Below, piece after piece: positions 21,486-32,600 of a stretch of 64,000 nucleotides of DNA. Location of the stretch: positions 28,460,001-28,524,000 of the forward strand of contig OX485806.1 of the NCBI GenBank assembly GCA_950295325.1. The letters run 5' to 3'. The first letter of the stretch is position 1; the number at the start of each line of letters is the position of its first letter. The notes under the pieces are model-generated. The model made no database searches, was not told the DNA's origin, and was given only the letters and a program-made list of their open reading frames with translations. Source of the stretch: Polytrichum commune (Eukaryota > Streptophyta > Polytrichopsida > Polytrichales > Polytrichaceae). The translations under genes were made by a program, and so were the position numbers.

Positions 21486-22580
21486 GAATGCCCTCACTCC
21501 TTTGCAATTCCACACGCACTTGTCTTCATGCAATGGCCAACTATCTTAGTGCAATGACTTCTCACAATATTGTGTTAGGTAGGCAGACCCATTTCCCATA
21601 ACTCAGGCAATTTCTCTTAACTGTGGTGCAAGTGTGATATTGGAGTGATTTTTTCACACACTTGGAAATTGATATCACAACATTTAACCAAAAAAAAATG
21701 ATTTGATTTGAAGTATTGAAATTACGATCGATTTTCAAAGACAAGATTCTCTCCCAACCCATAGCATATCCATAGCATAGGTTGATCTATTTCTGGTAAC
21801 TGGGAGATGACGACTTTGACTACAAATTGTACAATGTGCTTGAAAACCATGAACAAAAAATACCCTTTTCAAGGAACCCAAATCCATATCCTTTTAACTT
21901 ACATTGGTGAACACATTGAACCCCTCGACGGCTATGACTCCTCTCTCACCTAGTCACTACCTATTTCCAACATTCCAAATTACAGAACAACAACTATAGG
22001 TGTGGAACTTCAAAGTTTTAGGAGACTCCATGTATTCTGATTGGGACGCTTATTGGAAACAACTATGTTTATCTTACAAGTTGACAACCTAGGGTGAGGT
22101 TCAAAACAATCAGTCATCGACAATGGCATGTTGAGTGGACAGTTCAAGGACGACATGGGATATTGATTTCATATGCACAGGTACAACATGTTGAAACGGC
22201 ATGCCAAGTCTAAACCAATAATACATACAAAACACATGGAGAATCTTGAGTGTAAGACCTTTTGAAGGAACCACGATAAGCAATCACCGATTATTATGTC
22301 TTACCTAAATCATCACCATAATTTTAGATACCAAAGCCATTTAAAATTCATAAGAGGTAGTTTTGGATTGATATCATTTCCATGGGTGAGGTTGACACTT
22401 GCAAAGAGGGGCACAATATCCTACTAGTGAACCTTTTTGTGTGTTCTTATTACGATTATGCTAGACTCTATTTTTCATTTTATTTTAAAAAGTTTCCTTC
22501 TCTTTCTTGGGAATGCACTACTATTCAATGGACTGCACTCGATGCAGCAAATTGATGTGTCACAATAGCAAATGGAAAGA
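21486..22580. other. Non-coding stretch
   Basis: A segment near 21570-21780 (ACCCATTTCC...TGATATCACAACATTTAAC...AAGATTCTCTCCCAACCCATA) recurs at 26410-26600, so it is another dispersed repeat. No coding region recognised. Confidence 0.5.
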
Positions 22581-22587
22581 AGAGTGT

Positions 22588-22742
22588 TGAGAAATAAATG
22601 GGTTGCAGTTCAAGACTTGAGGAAAATAACCAAATATTTTAGAGGAATCTATGGAATATACCTCAAATTCTTAAAAGAAAACCCGAAAAAATCACAGCAT
22701 GTGACCGGTTGGACTTGGAAAAACTAGAACATGGGGATAATG
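22588..22742 (+). mobile_element. Family B element, copy 3 (truncated)
   Basis: Starts within the family at TTGAGAAATAAATGGGTTGC and continues through TTTTAGAGGAATCTATGGAA and GTGACCGGTTGGACTTGG. The left ~30 bp and right ~40 bp of the family are missing. Confidence 0.6.
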
Positions 22743-22844
22743 GAAGTCTAAGAGTTTGAAGAATCGTGAAAGATAGCAAAGGTATTCTTCCCTGCGGTGC
22801 TAAGGTAGTTGTGTGTTATTTGGATACTTGTCTCTTTGTACCCA

Positions 22845-23200
22845 CTTCTCGTAGAATATGAAACACTCAATTAGTCCGAGATGAGTGGTAGTCTCAAATG
22901 ATCGGTAGTCGGAGATGATTGGCAAATCCAATTTGCCTCATACTTTTGGAGCTCATATGAAATATACTATGCATTGTCAAAGTGAAGATTCTCGTGTTTT
23001 TCAAGTGGTCATTAGGTCCTCCTATTCATGTTGATTAAGCTAGAATGATCAGCATATCTTGAGTATTTAGTTCAATCTCTTGAAAAGACATGTTCTTGTG
23101 GTGTCCGTTCTTAGATTCACACGTAACCACATACCACTCAAAGATAGGTGTTCACATTATTCCTATGTTTGATTTAGGCATGTTTGTCATAGTAAGCACA
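22845..23200 (-). repeat. Dispersed repeat family D, copy 2
   Basis: Shares CTTCTCGTAGAATATGAAAC, GAGATGATTGGCAAATCC, AAAGTGAAGATTCTCGTG, TTCTTAGATTCACACGTAAC and CACATACCACTCAAAGATAG with 34612-34925. Its complement matches the plus-oriented copies near 40.3 and 53.1 kb. Confidence 0.6.
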
Positions 23201-23289
23201 TGCACCAGTAGGATAATAGGGGGCACATGCTATTTGACAAGGGTATTTATCAACAATACCATTTTGACATTGAAGTAGTAGTCCAGTGG

Positions 23290-25830
23290 TGGTCACCTGA
23301 CAAATTGTTAATGATGAATCCAACACACTTATAAAGACAAAGGTCGAGCTTGATCTCATATGTATGTTGCAAAGTCTTTGGTCCTAAAAGCACCTATTGA
23401 ATTCTTGTGATTGCAGCATGCAATAATAAATTTGCAACCAGTTGGTACCTCAAAATATGGGAATCGATCACTTACAAATTTGATAATATAAACTTAGCTA
23501 GACCATATCCTCTAGTACATCATGTTTCTAGACATATGACTCCTAGGGGAGGGTGTACTCTGCGATTTTGTACGTAACCACGTGACACACAAGAGGTTTG
23601 TATATATAGGAGGGCTATCATGTAAGGCTTAGAAATTGTAAAACTTAAATTAGGGTTGTGCCCCAACTATGTTGAGCCTATGTAAAGACATGTATTTAAT
23701 GATTGTGTGAAAGAAACCTAAAAAAATCTTGTGTATTTATACTTTAACCTTATTTTTTGTACCCTAATTTTATTGTATACATATGCAAGGCATATATCTC
23801 ATTAAAAATGTTTAATTTAAAAAAAAAATGAAGAGTGTCCCCCCCCCCCCCAAGATATGACTAAATTGCAAGGCTAAACCAAGAATAGAGCCTCTTCCAA
23901 TGCAAGATAATATAATGAACTGAACTCAATTCCTATATTGAAATGTCGAGTGCGTGCAAATTTGTTGTAAATTAGAATGTAGCTAACCTGTCTTGGCTTA
24001 ATCGTCCATAAGGTGTGTATACCCAAAACCAAAACATGACCAAATTTCAAACAATATTATCTCTTGTATGATAGGTGTTGATGAATTAGATTGTCTACAA
24101 ATGAATTTTAAATTCTCATAAATTTTGCATACAATATCCAAATGATGCGTTCTTTAATCCGTTGGAATCCTATCGGCATGAGTGAGATTGATGCCACGTG
24201 AAGACATTGTTGAAGATATTTGGTGCTACTTTGTTGGATTCTTGTGAATGTCACTTGCATTATTATGATTTTAGGCACTCTTTCAATGTTGTTGTTGTTG
24301 TTGTTGTTGCTTTTTTTTTAAATAAATTATTTTGTGTGTCTGTGTGAGGACACTCAACGAAATTAACTTCCCATAAATTTAGGCACCTTTAAAATTAACC
24401 ATTTTCTGCCCAAGCTGCTAGAGAGCTACGGTATATGTATTGTTTTCTTTGTAGTGTGTGCATACATTCTAAAAGGTGGATGACATACAAAAGGGTCCCT
24501 AAGGCTTAGAGCAAAATTGGATGATAGATGTCCTAGTTTCATGCAATATACATTTGCATCCATTGTTGTCATATGGTGATAGTCCTTAGTGACTTGTATA
24601 TATGCAAAAGAGGCCTATTTCTTTCATGATTTATATATTTGTGTCTATAGTGGAGGCATTTATTGCGTTAAATTAAAAAAAACAGTATAAATACATAAGT
24701 ACAGTCACCCATGCAGGTGAAGAGTCCACACCCCCCCCCTTTGGGCTCCACACTCAATAGTGAACACAATTGGGAGGACCTATGCTTTCATTTAAGGAAT
24801 CAATAAACATGCACTTCCCATTATCATAACTAAATGAGGAGACGTCCATTGATTTTGAATCCAGTTTCTAATGTTGCTTTCATAACATTACTGAGCTTAG
24901 CCATGGCATTCTATGGACCATGACCAAGATTCTCGAATATTTAGTGAGTTTAGTCTAAAATCGTAGATTTGCTCATGCAGCACGAGATTTGTTGTGCAAA
25001 TCTAATCGGTAAAAGTTGGAGAACATGAAAAACGAACCAATTAACACCCACATACCTTACCTTGGAGGTGAAATCGCACATGACTTGGAGGACCCAAAAA
25101 AAGGTTTCCTTGGATACTTTCTTGAAACAAGTTACTAGGTGCTCCACAGGTGTCCTCCACTTTTTTGACAAGTTTTGAAGGAGTTCAATGTATTGCCAAA
25201 AAGTGTTTTGTAGACTCTATTTTGGGTGGGATCAGCTGACCTACTTTAATAAACAAAAGTTCCTTATGCCCCATCCCCACCCAACTTTACCAAATAACCA
25301 AAGTTTTTCCTAAAACTTGGGTAAAGCTCCCTCGGTTATAGGGGAGGCATCCGGCTCTCTCAATGCACCTACAAGAACTTGGTCTGAAATTTTTCAAGTA
25401 GGTTTTAGCTAAGTAGCTTTCACACATGTTCATTGTTTTATCTACCAAGCAATGAAATGTTGGATAGTTTTTGTCCCATCCTCAAATGCCTCATTACTCA
25501 TCTATCTTATCATCGGTTTTTGTTAATGGAGCTCCTCGTGCCTTCATAGCTAAGACTAAAAGCAACCAATCACAAGGGCGGGAGGCAACACTTTTAAAGG
25601 TCCTACATTCTTGCCTCATGTCTAGGTACCAATGGGAGGGTCGGTGCTTGAGGCTTAAAACCTCCACTTTAAAGCCATGCCACATCATTTGCCAACTAGG
25701 CTCAACACTAGATAATGTCGATGGTGTGAAGGCCATGTTTTTAGAACCAACTTTTATGCTTAGCTAAAGTCAGGTGGGGAGGGGGCATTAGTATGTTTGT
25801 CATGCCAAAGGCCTTGCTACGTGGATAGAC
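23290..25830. other. Non-coding stretch
   Basis: No gene recognised in ~2.5 kb. Contains a 13-bp C run (23839-23851), (GTT)n at 24289-24309 and a 9-bp C run (24731-24739). Short open frames here (25471-25767 plus and its complement) lack motifs. Confidence 0.5.
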
Positions 25831-25833
25831 TTA

Positions 25834-26335
25834 GGGCCACTTCACACACGAACCAAGAGCCCTGACCATGAAGTTGTGAGAGCCCAAAAGAATGTGTGCA
25901 AAGGCCGTCCCAACACACCTCCAAAATCATGTAGTGTGGTTGTGGACCCTCAAGTGTAGTGTGAAGTCATATGTGACTAGGCCCTCAATCAAATGCTATT
26001 TCAATGAATTTCTATTCATGCGGGCCCTCACACGTGATAAAATAAAATAAAATAACAGTTGTGAGCGTTCGAAGTGCCATGGTCACCCGGTGGTTTAGGG
26101 TTAGGCCTACCTCCAAGAGGTGGTTTTGAAAATAGTCCAAAGTGACCAAGAAGCATGATTCATTTGATGCCATGTAGAAATCCATGTAGCCTTTGCATCC
26201 ATCTTGCATTCACGTACTCCGTTGGTCCCTCGAGCGTAGTGTGAAGCGAACTTGGACCGGCTCCGCCTTTTCCACCAATGAGAGTGTTTGAAGTGTAATG
26301 GTCATGGGCTCTCAGTCTCATGTGTGAAGTGGCCC
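25834..26335. mobile_element. Family C Harbinger-like MITE, intact copy
   Basis: 502 bp with terminal inverted repeats beginning GGGCCACTTCACACA and TTA target duplications (25831-25833, 26336-26338). Contains CATGTAGTGTGGTTGTGGAC, CAAGAGGTGGTTTTGAAAAT and CACCAATGAGAGTGTTTGAA, shared with two other copies. Non-coding. Confidence 0.85.
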
Positions 26336-26639
26336 TTAGAATGTTAATCAACACATCCACCTGTCACCTCCACAAAGTCACCACCACATAGCCAAGGATG
26401 TAAGGTAACCATACCCATTTCCGACAACTTAAAGCAATTTTCGCATAAGTGTGGTATCATAGGTGTGATACTAGAGTAAATTTTCATAGGCCCAAAAATT
26501 GATATCACAACATTTAACACAAAAAACTATAATTTGTTTTGAAGTATTGAAAGTACAATCAATTTTCAAAGGCAAGATTCTCTCCCAACCCATATTTATA
26601 GCATAGGTTGATCTAGTATTGATAATGGGACAATGCCCT

Positions 26640-26866
26640 GGAAGATTTTGGGTCATATGTGGTTGAGATCCTGGTGTTTCCAAGATCTACGGTTTACATG
26701 TTGACATCTTTCGGATTTACATTCCTAGATCGAGGAATGTTTTGTGAGTTATTTTAAATGGATCGGTGTTTTTTCCCGAAGTCTTGGATTTGTACCGGTC
26801 GTTTTACAAACTCAACCCGTTCATCTAAAACTAGCGATCGGTTCTCCCTGTTCATTGAACTGGGAG
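26640..26866 (-). mobile_element. Family B element, copy 4
   Basis: Plus strand reads GATTTTGGGTCATATG, GAGATCCTGGTGTTTCCAAG, TTACATGTTGACATCTTTCG and TCGGTTCTCCCTGTTCATTG. Diverged in the middle. Confidence 0.6.
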
Positions 26867-26869
26867 CCG

Positions 26870-28300
26870 AAAACTTGAGTACGTTGTGGTGGAAAACCAT
26901 GCACAGTTAGTACCCTTTTCAAGGAACGCAAATATATGCCATTTTAACTTACATTCTCCATCATGTTGAACTACTCAACGGCTTTGACTTCTCTTTCATC
27001 TGGTCACTACGTTTTTCAACATTGCAAATTATAGAATGATGGCTACATGTGTGGGCTTTCACAACTTTGAGGGACTCTACGTATTATGATTGTAGGGGTT
27101 ACCATAAATGGGTTAGTTATCATCCTAGACATTACCTTAAATGTGGGTCAAATTATTTGTAAACAAAATTATTCTTGGCAAAGAAGTACCACATGTCGTC
27201 ATGTGAGTCATTGGAACCTATATTGAGATGATGTGGGAATTGAATTTAGGTAGAGACGTGCCCATCAGACCTAAATGGTAACTCTATGTGTATTTGTCGT
27301 TTTAAACATGTGAACGCACCATTTATAATTAAGTGATATTTGGTACTAAAAAAAGAGAAAGCTTTTCATCCAACCATTGGGGAGAATTTGAACACAATAA
27401 TCAAGATTCCAAGTTCTCCAAAAATAGGGAACTATGTGGAATACACTATCGGTTGTGCTTTTAAAGAGTAGAAAACAGTCTTTGCTACCCAACATGTAGG
27501 AGTTTAGGGAAACTTCTCACCAATTAACTCCTACATGTTGTGACAAATGAATGCGTCAAAAATGGTTGCTTAGAGAGGGCTTTAGAGGACTTAAGGAACT
27601 CAAAAATTTCTTCAATGTTTGATAGTGCAAAACAATTTTTACTTTTTTAGGGTCCAACTTCTTGACATCTCCTTTGTACATCCATATGGTTTGATTGTGT
27701 TAAAAGTTTTCCAGTTTCTAATTATAAGTTTTCAAAGAGGGGCTGTCGGATTGCCCATTTTGGACCCACAACCCCTTCCAACATTTAATCTAACCATTAG
27801 AAGTTGGAGAACATCAAAACAAACCGAATAACACCCATACACCTTTACACAACAAGATTTGTGGTGCTTTAGCGAATCTTTGATGCAACTTCATCAAAAG
27901 TCATATTGAATATCAAACCTCCCCTTATCTAGTTATAACGATTGTCGAAAGTGCATGTTTGTTGACTCCTTGATTGACTACTCTCAATGAACTGAAATTG
28001 ATTTAAAAGTTCAGGAAGATGGAAAGGCCAATTGCATTCACTACCATGTGTGTAGTTAATAAAATTTGACAACATAGTCCAATTTATTTTAAGCATGTGG
28101 CTTTACATTATTTGTTCTTTGATCCTTACCCAACCACACATCAATCAAATATATGTGCCCAATCAAGAAAAGTAACCGAATAACATCCACATACCTTAGC
28201 CTAGGTTAACTACAATATGTAATAGAGTTATCCCTAAAGCCTCTCAAAAACTCAAGGCTTGAAAGGGAACTTTTGACATTTGATAATATTTAAGGAGCGG
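26870..28300. other. Non-coding stretch
   Basis: No gene or named repeat. A perfect 15-bp inverted pair with a 21-bp loop (CAACATGTAGGAGTT at 27490, complement at 27526) is the only structure I noticed. Confidence 0.5.
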
Positions 28301-28324
28301 GCAAGTGGTGTTGGAACCTGTGTC

Positions 28325-28522
28325 CAAGGACATTTTTGGACATAGTCGGTCAAATCCTAGTGTCTCCAAGTGCAAGCGGTCACATGTTGTGATCTTTTGG
28401 GGTTTACTTTATTAATGTGGGGTATATTCCATAGATTCCTACAAAGTAGTGGTAATTCTCTTGAAGTCTTGAAACTCAACTGATTATTACTCAAACTCAA
28501 TTAATCTCTTGTTCATTGGTCG
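28325..28522 (-). mobile_element. Family B element, copy 5
   Basis: Plus strand reads TGTCCAAGGACATTTTTGGA, CATAGTCGGTCAAATCCTAG, GGGGTATATTCCATAGATTC and CTCAACTGATTATTACTCAA. Many CCGG sites have decayed. Confidence 0.65.
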
Positions 28523-28996
28523 GAAACCCCCTAGTTTTAGTAAAATGAAGGAGAGGCATTTGGTCTTGGCTATATAACAAAGTGCACTCTAAACTCCGAA
28601 ATATCACGCTTGTGACAACCAAAGTGCACATGATATTAAGGAGTTTTGTAATGTTATCATGGTGCGTGATAGAAGAGAAGTAGTGTAGCATGTGACATTA
28701 TGGAATAACACAAAGTCAACATTACAATAATGACAATATTAACCGCAATGATGACAATGTTATGTGTGCAAGCATGGCCATGTTACGTGTGTTTGGCATA
28801 CCACAGTGGCCTTGGTGGGTTTTTTTTCTAATGTCAAAATCCATGATATATATGGGAGAGAAACGCAATAACAAGGCATGAGATTCAAACTGAGAACATC
28901 CATTCCCTAGGGTTTCGAAATAGAAGAGAAGGAGTGACATTAAGGAGGTTGATATTATGGAGTTTAGAGTACCGAACTCATGATATTGTGTGCTAT

Positions 28997-29215
28997 GATC
29001 GGGGAGAACCGACAATCAGTTACAGATGAACCAATTGAGTTAGAAAAATAACCGGTTGAAGTTCAAGACTGCAGGAAAAATACCGATCGTTTTAGAGGAA
29101 TCTATAGAAGAATATACCCCAATTTAATAAAGGAAAACCGAAGGATGCCAACATGTAACCGGTTGGACTTGCAAACACTAGGACCTCAACCGACTATCCC
29201 CAAAAATCTCCTTGA
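28997..29215 (+). mobile_element. Family B element, copy 6
   Basis: Runs from GATCGGGGAGAACCGACAAT through AACCGGTTGAAGTTCAAGAC, GAATATACCCCAATTTAATA and TGTAACCGGTTGGACTTGC to CCCCAAAAATCTCCTTGATC. Confidence 0.75.
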
Positions 29216-29626
29216 TCACTCATCATGTGAATGTTTGACAAGTGTCTTAATTGACAAGTGGTATTGTTTATTTCTTAAACGTACATAAGCTTAATAATAC
29301 ACATGTGGGAGAGAATACTGAACTTATGAACAATACACTTTGTCAGTGCCACGTTGCCATGTCCTTTGTTGCATGCCTGACACACGTGGCATGGCCACCT
29401 CATCACAGCCATCGACTGTGCATCCTTGTGGTGCTCGCAGCTGTCGCAACACCCACGTTCACTGGGCATTCAGCAACTCCAACTCCAAACTGGAATTGCA
29501 CGCTGCATCTAAGTTAATCACGTTTGATTTGTAGCGGAAGGTTTGATTACTGGTGACTTGAATTACCGGAGAGGCCATTTGGTGGTCTGGGCATTCAAGC
29601 ATTGCGCACCTGCAGATTCTGCAACC

Positions 29627-32600
29627 ATGGCCGACAATCACAGTGAAGGTGAGTGTCTTGATCCTCAATCAACCCAATTCTTGAGTCAAATCTTGACTCG
29701 CCTCAACTTCTTTGGATTACAACTACGTTTGATGGTGATGAGACTGGTGAAGAAGAAGGAAACGAAAATGAACAACAACAACAACAACAAATTTCGCGAG
29801 GTAGATGGATGATGCACAAGGCGGCAGGCAGAGGGGAGCAAGAGATTGAATGTTTTTGTTTGTGGAATTTCGAAGATCCGGTGTCTGGCAGAGTGATTTC
29901 TCTTAGTAAACTGCCAAGTAGGGATCTTCGTGCTGCAATTTTCAAGCACAAAATCTGCGTCAAGGAGTGAGACTACCAGATTCAACAGTCTAAGTTCTAA
30001 GAAGTCTTGTCTCCGTGGTGATGTCAACCTCTCCATTGGGAGGGACTAGAGGCCTGAAATATATAAGTATGTGTAAATATGTGAGTTTGGCTGCCTGCGA
30101 GGTTTTTTGGTTGCAAGTTTTGGACAGTTAGCAACCAAAAGTGGTCATTTGGCAATGGACAAGTTGCAACGGATGGTTAAAACAAATCAGATTTATTTAT
30201 TTTTATTGTGAGAGAGCTTAAACCCTAAGTAGAGAATCATGTATTCAAGAAAGAAGAAAGACGAACATTGTTGGTATTCGTGTCCATTAGCCTTATACAC
30301 TTGGTTGTACGTTTTGTTGATAACGTTGGGATATAGGTTCAATTAATGCCTCTGTTAGTAGGTGTGCCAAGATTTGTGAACTAAATAAAGAGAGTGGATC
30401 ATACTTGGTGGAAGTTTGGAAAGCTTTGGTGTTATGAAGGTTTGGAGAATTTTGCAGAACAATTGCTACATCTTTCTACAAACGTTCAATGATCTAAGCA
30501 TTACAACAAAGTTGCACCTCCATAGCTATGTGGCTATTGAGTTATGTTGAGCACAATCATTCTTTGTGGGGGATTTGGCACCAAAAGTAGGAAATGTTAT
30601 GTGAATTTGACTAGCGAATGTGTTTTGAAGTTTTGTTGTATTTCTCTTTTAAGCAAAGCCATCATTTCTTCAGTTTCATGAAATAAAACATTTAATCTGC
30701 ACATTGTGTGTTACAGGGATGGATAGCGTAGACACCAATACAGAGCTTGGACGCCTGACCATGAATATTCTCCCACATATATTCAATTTGTAAGCTCCCA
30801 TTCCTTCTCTACAATTGAATTGCAGCTATCAAGAAATTTGACCAAAGGTTAATTTTCTAATTCAAAGCCTTAGATGATTAGGAAGATTATGAATGATTTA
30901 TTTCCTTGCTTGCCAGGTACAATTGCACACCAACTGCGCTTGACTATGAAGTCTACGCCCCCAATGCGACTTTTGAGGATCCTCTCATGCAAGCCCACGG
31001 GTAAGGTACTTAACCTTATGTTCAAGTTTTTCCAAGTTTTTCCTTAATATGTGATTAGAGAGAGAGTTAGAGATGCCTCCCATATTGCAAATGATGTGGA
31101 TTTCTATATGGGATTGTTTCATTTGATATCTCCATGTTGGTCTACGTTATATGTATTCACAAAATGAGCATTACTAGAATAATGAAAAGAATATCGTAGA
31201 TATGTTTTTTTCAAAGGTGGACACCCTTGAATAAGTGTTCGGGCAATCCAACCTGCACTTATCTCTCCCTGATGCAAACCCTTAGGGTTCCCACATGGTT
31301 GCTTGGAAATACCCCAATACCCCCACTATGATTGGGTGGACGATGTACAATATGGATTGTGCTATGATTGGTAGTTAACTTCAACAAATATGTTCAAGTT
31401 ATTAGAGGATTGCAGTTAAGGCCTTGGGTTTAAACCAACCTTTATCTATCCCCAAGACATGCAAAGTACCACAATGACATCCCATAATAGCAATGTGCGA
31501 AGGGAGGTTTCCACCGCACCTCATCTAGTTAGTAGGGAGGATCACTAATAATACACTAAATGGTCCTATTACAATGGGCCACAATAATGTTTTAGAGACC
31601 ACACTATTTCTCATAGTAAGAATTAATGTGGGCCATATTACTTTTCAGCCCCTGCTAAATTTCTAACAAAAAATTAGGGTGGGCCACATTAAGCGTCTTT
31701 CATAGAAAATCAATGTGGGTGATCGTTTTAATTTGTGTCACTTCTGTCTTACAACTAATATCCAATGTGTTGGTCGGTAGTCTTCAGGAAGACCTACGGG
31801 AAGACATGGGGTTGTTTCCACCCTAACTAGAAAGTTAGTTTGACCCACGCTAATTAGTTACACTAATTTTCCACCCACACTAATAGGACTACTTAGTGCA
31901 GTTGTTAGTGAATCATTAATGGTGTTTTATTTAATGCTAGATGGTTGTTTCATATGGTTGATTTGCAGGGTGGCACAAATCAAATCAGCATTCTATGCAA
32001 TGCCCAAGGTAAGTTACTCCTTCAATAATAATCCAGTTTTTCATGCATCTACAAACTTGGTACTGATTTTCTTCTAAGTTCTCCATGAACCACAGTAGTA
32101 ATTCTCTGAGAGTCTGGAAGTGTCAAAGCTGCATCGTCCTCAAATTTTCTATGGTATTTATGTTCAAAATTGACAGGCTAGAACCATTCGATGCTCTGTT
32201 TGTAGCGCGGTATTTTGTAAGAATATCCTTGAATCTTTCAAAGAACAAATCTGGAGCTATTAAACATAGACCTAAATTTACATTCTCGTTTTTATTCAGT
32301 ACTAGAGACACTTTGTGGTGACACAGGTTTTCCAACAAGGAGTAGTTCTGAAATATACAGTTGAAGAGGATGAACAAACCCCCACTTCCGGTGAGGTAAA
32401 ATACCACCATCACCTTTAGTTTTAGATATTCAACTTCTGCATTGGAATCATGCATCACGGTTTCTTAAGTATGTCAACGGACGGTCGAAAGCAACGAAAC
32501 ATTGCTAGCCTCATGTTCCCCCTCACCGTATGCAATAGAAGAGTATGGCCCAAGATCCGAGAATAAGCATGTTGTGATTCTCCAAAAAAACGATGGCCCC

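Noticed and set aside
29686-30036. 116-codon minus-strand open frame
   Set aside because: Antisense to intron 1 of the NTF2-like gene and largely low-complexity (ACA)n translated.
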